Source: Pelecanus crispus
Taxonomy: Eukaryota; Chordata; Aves; Pelecaniformes; Pelecanidae
Direction of reading: 5' to 3'
Assembly (NCBI RefSeq): GCF_030463565.1
Contig: NC_134648.1
Coordinates: 45,041,498 to 45,105,497, forward strand
DNA: 64,000 nucleotides
Part shown: positions 61,601-64,000 of the stretch, piece after piece
Position numbering within the stretch: position 1 is the first letter of the stretch
Layout: every line of letters starts with the position of its first letter
Notes under the pieces: generated by a model
What the model was told of the DNA's origin: nothing
The model's database searches: none
Seen by the model: only the letters and a program-made list of their open reading frames with translations
Made by a program: the position numbers and the translations under genes

Positions 61601-62077
61601 ATACCAAGCCCAGCAATACAATCCTACTCTTAATTAAAGTAGGGAGGAGCAGTAACAGTATCACTAGCTTAAGCATCACACCTCACTTCAGGTGTGTTTG
61701 ATGGAGTTCATTATCCTGATTTTTGGTTTTTAAAAATGCACGCAAATCCACACACACGAAACAGAAAGAAATACATATCTATTTTTAAATATACTTACCT
61801 TGCACCATTGTTTCTAACTACTTCCACTGTTTCACCAACAAAATACCGATCCTTGACATAAGCAAAGATTTCATCACAGATCTCATGAAGTCGGGAGCGA
61901 TGGGTAAGGGTGGCCAAGTAGAGAACTGGAATGATGAGTGCCTCTGGAAAACTCTGAAGATTATGTCTGGCTTTCTTCTCTGATTCCAGTGCTTCCTGAT
62001 ATGTGAGTCCTGGTTTACCTGTGACAGCACAGCTCCACACAAGGCTGTTGCACAGAATGGTGCGTTCAAAAAAATCA
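4474..62077 (-). CDS. BAZ1A: BAZ1A/ACF1, chromatin remodelling subunit (5'-partial, 25 exons)
   Basis: Whole coding span; exons are listed separately. BAZ1A binds the ISWI ATPase SMARCA5 to form ACF, and with CHRAC1/POLE3 forms CHRAC. These nuclear complexes slide and space nucleosomes. Translation gives, in order, a WAC domain, an AT-hook-like patch, a long charged helix, DDT, WHIM1, WHIM2/3, a PHD finger, an acidic tract, basic patches and a C-terminal bromodomain; this order is diagnostic for BAZ1A. The 25 exons sum to 4,588 nt and stay in frame at every junction, giving about 1,528 residues plus stop. The first codon in the window is split, and in the human protein about 38 residues precede it, so the start codon exon lies beyond 64000. 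Residue numbers in the exon entries assume those 38 residues. All introns are GT-AG except one GC-AG. Related BAZ1B and BAZ2 proteins differ in domain order and sequence. Confidence 0.98.
4665..5210 (-). other. BAZ1A last intron (546 nt)
   Basis: GT-AG intron splitting the bromodomain. It contains an A/C-rich low-complexity tract at 5057-5111 and nothing else recognisable. Confidence 0.85.
5211..5298 (-). CDS. BAZ1A: BAZ1A exon: bromodomain ZA loop and helix A
   Basis: 88 nt, residues about 1475-1504. It reads VPDYYDIIKKPIALNIIREK then VNKCEYKLA, the classic PDYY...I..P bromodomain ZA loop. Acceptor is aag at 5299-5301 and donor gtaagt at 5205-5210. Confidence 0.98.
5299..7514 (-). other. 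BAZ1A intron (2,216 nt)
   Basis: GT-AG intron within the bromodomain coding region. It holds an A/C-rich tract (6085-6123) and a pyrimidine-leaning stretch on the + strand (about 6530-6740). No RNA gene or mobile element recognised. Confidence 0.85.
7515..7660 (-). CDS. BAZ1A: BAZ1A exon: start of bromodomain
   Basis: 146 nt, residues about 1426-1474. RRSSGRQGGVHELSAFEQLV leads into VELVRHDDSWPFMKLVSKIQ. It covers bromodomain helix Z and the WPF shelf of the acetyl-lysine pocket. Acceptor is cag at 7661-7663 and donor gtaact at 7509-7514. It is nearly identical to human except for an Ile/Leu-to-Met change after WPF. Confidence 0.98.
7661..8767 (-). other. BAZ1A intron (1,107 nt)
   Basis: GT-AG intron between the basic linker and bromodomain exons, with an A-rich tract at about 7669-7750. 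No other recognisable content. Confidence 0.85.
8768..9252 (-). CDS. BAZ1A: BAZ1A exon: basic, serine-rich linker
   Basis: 485 nt, residues about 1264-1426. It reads KQGRPQVKFPLKMR near the start, SRSQQNTPKQTESS in the middle, then VFVELLGPRRRRRGRKNDDN and ENSPSNSLGFRIV, ending KRRGRKRQSTG. Two arginine-rich patches (PRRRRRGRK, KRRGRKRQ) look like nuclear localisation or DNA-contact segments. VFVELL and TLENSP are landmarks shared with human (VFVELLSPRRK, TPENSP). Acceptor is tag at 9253-9255. The donor gttaga (8762-8767) is weak. Confidence 0.97.
9253..10483 (-). other. BAZ1A intron (1,231 nt)
   Basis: GT-AG intron with a T/G-rich low-complexity tract on the + strand at 9917-10003, including a short GT repeat. 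No mobile element called. Confidence 0.85.
10484..10710 (-). CDS. BAZ1A: BAZ1A exon: end of PHD finger and acidic tract
   Basis: 227 nt, residues about 1189-1264. It starts VIPEGDWFCPECRPKQRSRR, giving the last two zinc ligands (CPEC), then a long Glu/Asp-rich tract ending DESQEEEEM. Acidic tracts of this kind often contact histones (inference). The acidic portion aligns only loosely with human and has its own insertions. Acceptor is tag at 10711-10713 and donor gtaaat at 10478-10483. The PHD finger is thus split by a 120-nt intron. Confidence 0.97.
10831..11078 (-). CDS. BAZ1A: BAZ1A exon: PHD finger, first part
   Basis: 248 nt, residues about 1106-1188. The conserved leader DASDGGRSYKTVLDRWRESL is followed by the PHD zinc ligands: CKVC, then LCDGCDRGYHTYC. 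These are six of the eight Cys4-His-Cys3 ligands. PHD fingers in ACF1 proteins contact histones in the nucleosome. The acceptor aag (11079-11081) follows a 42-nt pure pyrimidine tract (11100-11141) with 21 nt between. Donor is gtatct (10825-10830). Confidence 0.98.
11100..11141. repeat. 42-nt purine tract (pyrimidine tract of PHD exon acceptor)
   Basis: A-rich run with scattered G on the + strand. On the transcript strand it is an unbroken U/C tract ending 21 nt before the acceptor of the PHD exon. Confidence 0.9.
13375..13427. repeat. A16 and G23 homopolymers
   Basis: An uninterrupted A16 (13375-13390) is followed 14 bp later by an uninterrupted G23 (13405-13427). Run lengths are liable to sequencing error. 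Confidence 0.9.
19082..19230 (-). CDS. BAZ1A: BAZ1A exon: VVHYLASALLQIEQGIERRFL segment
   Basis: 149 nt, residues about 1056-1106. A variable Ser/Thr/Pro stretch (TEAPSAASTSTSTPQPVNN) is followed by the conserved helix VVHYLASALLQIEQGIERRF and LKAPL. Acceptor is tag at 19231-19233 and donor gtaagc at 19076-19081. The intron that follows is 8 kb. The helix immediately precedes the PHD region in the protein. Confidence 0.97.
19231..21698 (-). other. BAZ1A intron (2,468 nt)
   Basis: GT-AG intron holding the G-run/C-run cluster at 19788-19867. Otherwise AT-rich, with short A/C tracts near 21020-21045 and 21570-21590. Confidence 0.85.
19788..19867. repeat. G-run / C-run cluster
   Basis: G9 (19788-19796) and G8 (19800-19807) are followed by C13-G-C13 (19822-19848), an A run and C7 (19861-19867). 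The G and C runs can pair with each other. The C side, being G-rich on the transcribed minus-strand RNA, could form a quadruplex. Confidence 0.9.
21699..21853 (-). CDS. BAZ1A: BAZ1A exon: WRAALEHGRYE / NKENGIIKTVNEE segment
   Basis: 155 nt, residues about 1005-1056. It reads VTDRQSWRAALEHGRYEFLN, then NKENGIIKTVNEESEEMETD and ends IVKDR. It is acidic and serine-containing in its second half. Acceptor is cag at 21854-21856 and donor gtaaga at 21693-21698. It matches the human segment starting VTDRHIWRSALE. Confidence 0.97.
22039..22202 (-). CDS. BAZ1A: BAZ1A exon: LELRLRDFLLDIEDRIYQG segment
   Basis: 164 nt, residues about 950-1004. Its first half (DKPQSDIRPSSGRGRMQNAH) is low-complexity and diverged; the second half (ERQLELRLRDFLLDIEDRIY, QGTLGAIK) matches human nearly exactly. 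Acceptor is cag at 22203-22205. The donor gtattt (22033-22038) is weak. Only 185 nt separate it from the next exon. Confidence 0.97.
22203..25073 (-). other. BAZ1A intron (2,871 nt)
   Basis: GT-AG intron. It contains a 41-nt almost pure purine tract on the + strand (24886-24926, one T) and short A- and T-runs near 23660-23730. No gene or mobile element recognised. Confidence 0.85.
24886..24926. repeat. homopurine tract
   Basis: About 41 purines with one T (24893), made of G-runs, a (GA)n block and A-runs; a candidate for triplex-forming DNA. Confidence 0.85.
25074..25682 (-). CDS. BAZ1A: BAZ1A exon: WHIM2/WHIM3 region (largest exon)
   Basis: 609 nt, residues about 747-950, an uninterrupted frame. 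It starts GRRGQNGYKEFTRQEE and includes PLGRDRLYRRYWIFPSVPGL (WHIM2-type G-R-D-R-x-Y-R-R-Y-W core), FIEEDYSGLTEDMLLPR, and then PNRWCFYNSREQLDQLLEAL and RGHRESALKETLLQEKSR (WHIM3-type). In human BAZ1A this region follows the coiled coil and lies before the PHD finger. The middle (about 25280-25400) is serine-rich and diverged from human. Acceptor is tag at 25683-25685 and donor gtaaat at 25068-25073. Confidence 0.98.
25683..27276 (-). other. BAZ1A intron (1,594 nt)
   Basis: GT-AG intron with a T/G-rich tract on the + strand at 26961-27004. Nothing else recognised. Confidence 0.85.
27277..27401 (-). CDS. BAZ1A: BAZ1A exon: acidic linker ending in GRG
   Basis: 125 nt, residues about 705-747. 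It reads EEEREDLDTSTESKEIERKE, then TVTEDEEELGPNKKRGRG. It is acidic and then abruptly basic, an arrangement shared with human. The donor gtagtg (27271-27276) is weak. Acceptor is cag at 27402-27404. Confidence 0.95.
27402..28591 (-). other. BAZ1A intron (1,190 nt)
   Basis: GT-AG intron, strongly AT-rich. It has a near-perfect palindrome of T and A runs flanked by agca/tgct at 28141-28161. No gene recognised. Confidence 0.85.
28592..28705 (-). CDS. BAZ1A: BAZ1A exon: Lys/Glu coiled coil
   Basis: 114 nt, residues about 667-705. It continues the helix with IRKRKEERLKEQELKMKEKQ and ends RNPAVEVSVG. Composition and heptad-like spacing suggest a coiled coil. Acceptor is tag at 28706-28708 and donor gtatga at 28586-28591. 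The end of the exon differs from human, which has a TADISIG-type ending. Confidence 0.95.
28979..29144 (-). CDS. BAZ1A: BAZ1A exon: WHIM1 motif and start of coiled coil
   Basis: 166 nt, residues about 612-667. It reads GEKMKILHALCGKLLTLVST, then RDFIEDSVDVLRQAKQEFRE and a basic/Glu-rich helix ending REAAAAR. The KMKILHALCGKLL core fits the WHIM1 motif. WHIM motifs together with DDT form the surface that contacts ISWI and linker DNA in this family. Acceptor is tag at 29145-29147 and donor gtaaaa at 28973-28978. Confidence 0.97.
29145..29805 (-). other. BAZ1A intron (661 nt)
   Basis: GT-AG intron carrying a CR1 LINE 3' remnant (about 29610-29710) on the strand opposite to the gene. Confidence 0.85.
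29610..29710 (+). mobile_element. CR1 LINE 3' end, truncated
   Basis: About 100 bp ending in the hallmark CR1 tail: ggtctaggtaacctccaga, then ggtcctttccaacctaaatg and attctac. The upstream tgatctggtgggacctgctt also fits CR1. It is 5'-truncated, as most CR1 copies are, and diverged from the usual ATTCTATG terminal repeat. It lies in an intron, antisense to BAZ1A. CR1 is the dominant LINE of birds and other sauropsids. Confidence 0.85.
29806..30030 (-). CDS. BAZ1A: BAZ1A exon: conserved ILRLHILASGADVTSANAKYR region
   Basis: 225 nt, residues about 537-612. It contains NLDLDSCTLSEILRLHILAS, then the YRYQKRGGFDATDDACMELR stretch and SSTSVYDLLPG. This block between DDT and WHIM1 is one of the most conserved in the protein. 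Acceptor is tag at 30031-30033 and donor gtaata at 29800-29805. A CR1 remnant lies in the intron just downstream. Confidence 0.98.
30159..30254 (-). CDS. BAZ1A: BAZ1A exon: LDEDADPTKSALSAV segment
   Basis: 96 nt, residues about 505-537. It reads DLTEALDEDADPTKSALSAV then ATLAAAWPQLHQG, almost identical to human. It is separated by only 128 nt from the next exon. Donor is gtatgt (30153-30158) and acceptor aag at 30255-30257. It is a second 96-nt exon with matching phases that could be skipped in frame. Confidence 0.97.
30255..33229 (-). other. BAZ1A intron (2,975 nt)
   Basis: GT-AG intron (donor gtcaga) with no repeat or gene that I recognise. Several short ORFs are not supported by any homology. 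Confidence 0.85.
33230..33376 (-). CDS. BAZ1A: BAZ1A exon: DDT domain, second part, with acidic run
   Basis: 147 nt, residues about 456-505. It reads EVLEEALVGNDTEGPLCELL, then FFFLTAIFQAMAEEEEEVAK. It supplies the remaining DDT helices. Acceptor is cag at 33377-33379, the 3' end of the GC-AG intron. The donor gtcaga (33224-33229) departs from consensus at position +3. The acidic EEEEE run is conserved with human. Confidence 0.97.
33377..33834 (-). other. BAZ1A: BAZ1A intron with GC donor (458 nt, GC-AG)
   Basis: The intron begins gcaagt (33829-33834 on the minus strand) and ends cag (33377-33379). The exon base before the donor is G in the context TTTAG, matching the strong AG|GCAAGT consensus typical of functional GC donors. 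The coding frame requires this junction; the nearby GT four bases downstream would shift the frame. Confidence 0.9.
33835..33973 (-). CDS. BAZ1A: BAZ1A exon: DDT domain, first part (GC donor)
   Basis: 139 nt, residues about 410-456. It reads ELPVPVPVKTRLPPEIFGDA then LMVLEFLYAFGELFDLQ. The DDT domain is a helical bundle that, in ACF1-type proteins, contributes to binding the ISWI ATPase. The exon ends GTGACTTTAG and is followed by gcaagt, a GC rather than GT donor. Reading frame and homology (Glu codon G|AA completed by the next exon) allow no other junction. Acceptor is cag at 33974-33976. Confidence 0.96.
33974..35865 (-). other. BAZ1A intron (1,892 nt)
   Basis: GT-AG intron. About 34880-35400 is pyrimidine-rich on the + strand and resembles the 3' end of an old L2-like LINE (separate entry). 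Confidence 0.85.
34880..35400 (+). mobile_element. possible ancient L2-like LINE 3' end
   Basis: A pyrimidine-rich + strand stretch contains a frame with FTLVFKGLYS, similar to the conserved (T/L)LVFKALH segment near the C-terminus of L2/CR1-clade reverse transcriptases. It is followed at 35344-35395 by ttagaacgttaagttctttg, which resembles the conserved GACTGTAAGCTC.TTGGGGCAGGGA motif at L2-type 3' ends. No intact reading frame. Recognised by eye only. Confidence 0.4.
35866..35961 (-). CDS. BAZ1A: BAZ1A exon: end of charged helix, KQWSKPREDME
   Basis: 96 nt, residues about 378-409. It reads EREKLREEKRKYVEYLKQWS then KPREDMECDDLK, essentially the human sequence. It links the charged helix to the DDT domain. 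Donor is gtatga (35860-35865) and acceptor cag at 35962-35964. It is phase 0 at both ends and 96 nt long, so clean in-frame skipping would remove 32 residues; I recall a human BAZ1A isoform shorter by 32 residues but cannot say which exon it lacks. Confidence 0.97.
35962..36756 (-). other. BAZ1A intron (795 nt)
   Basis: GT-AG intron with a T/G-rich tract and a G8 run on the + strand at 36161-36217. Nothing else recognised. Confidence 0.85.
36757..36923 (-). CDS. BAZ1A: BAZ1A exon: Lys/Glu-rich helix
   Basis: 167 nt, residues about 322-377. It starts AFEKAKLKREKANAIEAKKK and continues as an almost unbroken K/E/R series ending RLKIEKEK, which suggests a single charged alpha helix or coiled coil. 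Conservation with human is very high for such simple composition. Acceptor is tag at 36924-36926 and donor gtaatg at 36751-36756. The + strand complement is CT-rich and yields a spurious Ser/Phe-rich ORF. Confidence 0.97.
37857..37881. repeat. C-rich tract
   Basis: Runs of 3 to 14 C separated by single A. On the transcript strand this is four or more G-tracts with one-base loops. Confidence 0.85.
38740..38858 (+). mobile_element. CR1 LINE 3' end, truncated and diverged
   Basis: It contains ccctgagcagcctcagacaa, gttggactagataatttcca and cattctatgat in the order seen at CR1 3' ends (CCTG.GCAGCCT, GTTGGACTAGATGA, CATTCTATGAT). It is 5'-truncated, more diverged than the copy at 29610, and also antisense to BAZ1A. 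Confidence 0.75.
39700..39802 (-). CDS. BAZ1A: BAZ1A exon: charged linker before the long helix
   Basis: 103 nt, residues about 288-321. It reads EDEITAKQNTQGNKSKVARE then KTRFQKQKEDMQAM. The human counterpart (EDNVANKQT...) has matching ends but a diverged middle, as expected for a disordered linker. Acceptor is cag at 39803-39805 and donor gtaagt at 39694-39699. Confidence 0.93.
39803..40458 (-). other. BAZ1A intron (656 nt)
   Basis: GT-AG intron with a roughly 25-bp tandem duplication at 40064-40113. Nothing else recognised. Confidence 0.85.
40064..40113. repeat. tandem duplication, about 25 bp x 2
   Basis: Two adjacent diverged copies of a unit beginning ggcaagtgacat and ending tatctga/tatctaa. 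Confidence 0.8.
40459..40593 (-). CDS. BAZ1A: BAZ1A exon: FSYFFPDDPP motif and AT-hook-like patch
   Basis: 135 nt, residues about 243-287. It encodes AEQNFSYFFPDDPPTFIFSP followed by SRRRGRPPKRP. The RRRGRPPKR core fits an AT-hook (G-R-P flanked by basic residues), so minor-groove DNA contact is plausible; this role is inference. Acceptor is aag at 40594-40596 and donor gtaagt at 40453-40458. Phase 0 at both ends. Confidence 0.96.
40594..42486 (-). other. BAZ1A intron (1,893 nt)
   Basis: GT-AG intron with a short AC repeat (41567-41580) and an A-run near 42420-42436, close to the donor side of the next exon. No gene recognised. Confidence 0.85.
42487..42574 (-). CDS. BAZ1A: BAZ1A exon: RRKHLFSRD segment
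   Basis: 88 nt, residues about 213-242. It encodes SRRKHLFSRDRLKLFLKQHC followed by EPHDGVIKTK, nearly identical to human. Acceptor is cag at 42575-42577 and donor gtaaat at 42481-42486. It is basic and helical in character. The exon is not a multiple of three, so skipping it would shift the frame. Confidence 0.96.
42575..43818 (-). other. BAZ1A intron (1,244 nt)
   Basis: GT-AG intron. The sequence at 43501-43520 resembles the terminal inverted repeat of hAT-type DNA transposons, but no matching second end was found. Nothing else recognised. Confidence 0.8.
43819..43920 (-). CDS. BAZ1A: BAZ1A exon: conserved segment after the WAC linker
   Basis: 102 nt, residues about 179-213. It reads GEKKAIIDPSLFKYKVQP then KKELYEAVIVKASQL, closely matching the human segment DPLLFKYKVQPTKKELHESA. 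Acceptor is tag at 43921-43923 and donor gtaaaa at 43813-43818. No named domain; in the family it is a conserved stretch between WAC and the AT-hook-like patch. Confidence 0.95.
43921..50006 (-). other. BAZ1A intron (6,086 nt)
   Basis: Large GT-AG intron, with a 12-bp tandem repeat at 44035-44070 and otherwise unique-looking AT-rich sequence. No exon-like segment, RNA gene or intact transposon recognised. Confidence 0.8.
44035..44070. repeat. 12-bp tandem repeat, 3 copies
   Basis: Two exact copies of gggacgtgagaa and a third, diverged gggaaggaagaa. Confidence 0.85.
50007..50150 (-). CDS. BAZ1A: BAZ1A exon: post-WAC serine/acidic linker
   Basis: 144 nt, residues about 131-179. It reads LQCKILEVVAPAHHNG, then IVISDSDDSETHNSS. 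The ISDSDDSE stretch resembles acidic casein-kinase-2-type phosphosites (inference from composition). The linker between the two motifs is diverged from human, as expected for unstructured sequence. Donor is gtaaat and acceptor cag at 50151-50153. It is isolated between the two large introns of 6.1 and 11.6 kb. Its length is a multiple of three and it has the same phase at both ends, so it could be skipped without frameshift. Confidence 0.96.
52184..52199 (+). promoter_or_regulatory. candidate CTCF site
   Basis: ccactagagggagcgc matches the CTCF core CCASYAGRKGGCRS at all but one position. It lies in the largest intron. Motif match only; occupancy is unknown. Confidence 0.45.
55994..56039. 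repeat. tandem duplication, 20-23 bp x 2
   Basis: Two copies of ttagtca...aatacaaatatat; the second has a 3-bp insertion, with 3 bp between copies. Confidence 0.8.
57023..57036 (-). promoter_or_regulatory. weaker candidate CTCF site, opposite orientation
   Basis: On the minus strand the sequence reads CCACTAGATGACAC, one or two bases from the CTCF core CCACTAGATGGCAC. It faces the stronger + strand motif at 52184 in convergent orientation. Confidence 0.25.
61799..62077 (-). CDS. BAZ1A: BAZ1A exon: WAC domain (about residues 38-131)
   Basis: The exon begins with the last base of a split Asp codon, then reads DFFERTILCNSLVWSC and ends ETVEVVRNNGA plus a split Arg. This is most of the WAC domain (WSTF/Acf1/cbp146), which takes part in DNA binding and nucleosome engagement in ACF1. 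Acceptor is cag at 62078-62080 and donor is gtaagt at 61793-61798. A purine run on the + strand (62088-62116) provides a long CT-rich polypyrimidine tract before the acceptor. It is the most 5' coding exon in the window. Confidence 0.97.
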
Positions 62078-64000
62078 CTGAAAAAACAGAGGGTGGGGGG
62101 GAGAGAGAGAGAGAAAACAGCTGAGTTCTGGCTAATATTTTAAATTTACTCACTATTAATACAGCAGCCAATTTCCTTTACAAGCCTGAAATACAAAGGA
62201 CAGCTCTAGTCCTGTACAGGTTGTAGATAATCAAGGGTTATTTACCACTTTTTAGCCATGGCATGGTGAATTGCTATTGTAAAACCAAAGTCTCCTCTCA
62301 CTACAGACTACAGTAGCAGCATCAAGACCCAGAAGTGCTGCAAACAAATACTCACATGTAATAAGTCTTATGCATAAGAATAATCACACTGAGTTTAAGA
62401 GGTGTCATATCCTCCCCACATCCCCCACATTCCCACAAATATTTGCAAGAGGAGGGTCTAAAACTGTACAAACATAAAATAACTTTAAGATCACAGAAAC
62501 ATGTTGAAACTTGAATAAGTTTCGGATTTTGAGTGCCCTAGCTCACAAATGAAAAGATGGGAGAGGTAAAAAAAAAATTAATGTCAAGTAGTTCTCTAAA
62601 TAGTTTTTATTCCTTCACTGTTTGCATTGCTTTTAGAAAAAGCATTAAACTATTTCTTCCTACAGATTCTTCTCCTCCATTGTTCCATTAGCAAATACTG
62701 ATTCTCTGCCTTCCCTGTACTTCCAATTAATACTAAAATTACATGTTATTATTGCTTGCTTACTAGTTATTATATTGGAATCAAGAAAAAAGAGCTTTCA
62801 TTAGTCAGTACCTGTCAATTTTTGACAGGTATCAGAAAAACAGCGGTTTGTTAAAACACTTTCTAGCTGAAGTAGATGATGTAGCTATTTACAAAACCAT
62901 GTTAAAACATATCATATGCTATGGATCAGTGATCGCACAGCGGAGCAATCTTTCAATATGCCCCAGTTCAGACTGATTTTTATTTGCCTTCCTTGAAAAA
63001 TCTTAATGGACTAGTATTGATAAGTATGTAACACACAACATGACAAACTGAGTTTTCTTTTGCCTTGTATTAGTTCAACATAGCTATTTCAAGGCACACA
63101 CACAGTACTTTCAGAATACTGCATGCTACACAAGATACCTATACTGAAGTTTCATTCCTTTAAAAAAAAAAATTACGCTGCGCAGTGTTCCCATTTTTAA
63201 AAGGACTAAACTGTTCAAATCATTTCTAGTAATGGGGTTAGAGAATTGGACAGCTCAAATTTTGAGTTTTTTTCTTGCAGGCTCCCTGCAAACTCAAGCT
63301 GGCAAATGTGCATCAGTTAGACTGATGCAGACAACGATGTTCACTGCAGATGGACAGATGAGCCATAACAATTTGTAAATGAAAATGGAAATTCCAGATT
63401 GAGGACAATGGAGGGTCCTGACTCAGATAATCCTTTCTGTATGAGCACAGGATTCCTCTGAGTGAGAGAAAGATGCTTTAGGAAGAACATCAGCTGTGAG
63501 AAGGGGAAAAGGACAGAAGAGGAAGAGAGATATTATCTGAATAATATTTAATAGCTACAAAATTTCAGATTTTTATATCACCTGCATCTACTTAATATAT
63601 TTGACAGTACATGGGTCTAACACTCATAAGTAATAAGGAATCATTTGGGTTTGCTTACTCTCAAACAAGAAAAGGAGAAGAACAAAGGAGAGAGAATGAG
63701 AGAAATTGTTCTTCAATATATGAAAAACAACGGATGGCTGTCAGTCATTCTTTGTGTATAGGACAGAATATTCTTTTTTTGCTGTCAACCATGGTGAATC
63801 AGTATCTTTAAGGTACAGAATAGTTACTTAAACATTTTAAAGAACAGGTTAGACAAGTGTTTGGGGTTTTTTTGTTTGGTTTGGGTTTTTTTAAGGTGAC
63901 AGAACACATAAAACATGATCTCTTCAGGTCTCTTCCTGCCCTACATTTCAATACTTCTGTATCAGATTCACAGTAATTTTTAGTAGTCTAACTGACTTCA
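62078..64000 (-). other. BAZ1A 5' intron, partial
   Basis: Sequence upstream of the WAC exon. I looked on the minus strand for the expected first coding exon (human MPLLHRKPFVRQKPP...EIFRHY) and did not find it, so the intron runs past 64000. It contains a (GA)n purine tract (62088-62116), a 10-bp perfect hairpin (62809-62831) and a T/G tract (63857-63892). Confidence 0.8.
62809..62831. repeat. perfect inverted repeat, 10-bp arms, 3-nt loop
   Basis: Arms tacctgtcaa and ttgacaggta around ttt. Each arm contains CTGTCA/TGACAG, the core recognised by TALE homeodomain factors (MEIS/TGIF/PKNOX). Confidence 0.85.

Larger units (their letters stand above)
50151..61798 (-). other. BAZ1A intron (11,648 nt)
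   Basis: Largest GT-AG intron, between the WAC exon and the rest of the gene. It contains CTCF-like motifs at 52184-52199 (+) and 57023-57036 (-), a short AC repeat (52294-52308), a 20-23-bp tandem duplication (55994-56039), and A/C or T/G tracts at 53512-53552, 54154-54196, 55796-55840 and 60785-60840. No gene or intact mobile element recognised. Confidence 0.8.

Noticed and set aside
62078..64000. Search for the first coding exon of BAZ1A
   Set aside because: No minus-strand sequence encoding the expected MPLLHRKP... or ...NEIFRHY segment was found. The start exon is outside the window.
1..64000. tRNA, rRNA, CRISPR array or U12-type introns
   Set aside because: No tRNA B-box, no rRNA-like sequence, no spaced repeats; all donors are U2-type.

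Overview
This window is vertebrate nuclear DNA, and almost all of it is one gene read on the minus strand: BAZ1A (ACF1), the large regulatory subunit of the ISWI chromatin remodellers ACF and CHRAC. I found 25 coding exons with splice sites and joined them in a single open frame. They run from the WAC-domain exon at 61799-62077 to the stop codon at 4474-4476. Every exon junction keeps frame. The joined exons encode about 1,528 residues, against 1,556 in the human protein as I recall it. Only the N-terminal stretch of about 38 residues (start codon exon) and any non-coding first exon are missing; they must lie beyond 64000.

The organism is most likely a bird. Two CR1-type LINE 3' ends (about 29610-29710 and 38740-38858) are typical of birds and other sauropsids. 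Visible repeat load is low, I see no Alu, L1 or B-type repeats, and the gene is compact (about 60 kb seen here). The protein is close to human BAZ1A but clearly not mammalian in the acidic and basic linkers. A turtle or crocodilian is not formally excluded. Species cannot be called.

Layout from low to high coordinates: 1-3627 is downstream intergenic DNA with no recognised gene. About 3628-4473 is the 3' UTR with its poly(A) signal at 3645-3650. 4474-7660 holds the bromodomain exons, 8768-9252 the basic linker, 10484-11078 the PHD finger and acidic tract, and 19082-22202 linker exons. 25074-25682 holds the WHIM2/WHIM3 region, 27277-30030 coiled-coil and WHIM1 exons, 30159-33973 the DDT domain, and 35866-43920 charged helix and AT-hook-like exons. 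50007-50150 is a short serine/acidic linker and 61799-62077 the WAC domain. The largest introns (11.6, 8.0 and 6.1 kb) contain only short repeats and low-complexity tracts that I can recognise.

I found no second protein-coding gene, tRNA, rRNA, CRISPR array or intact mobile element, and no new multi-gene system. The observations most worth checking are a GC-AG intron forced by the reading frame inside the DDT region, a genome-encoded A18...U22 pair in the 3' UTR, a G-run/C-run cluster at 19788-19867, a strong CTCF-like site at 52184, and an unexplained group of overlapping minus-strand ORFs at 607-1556.
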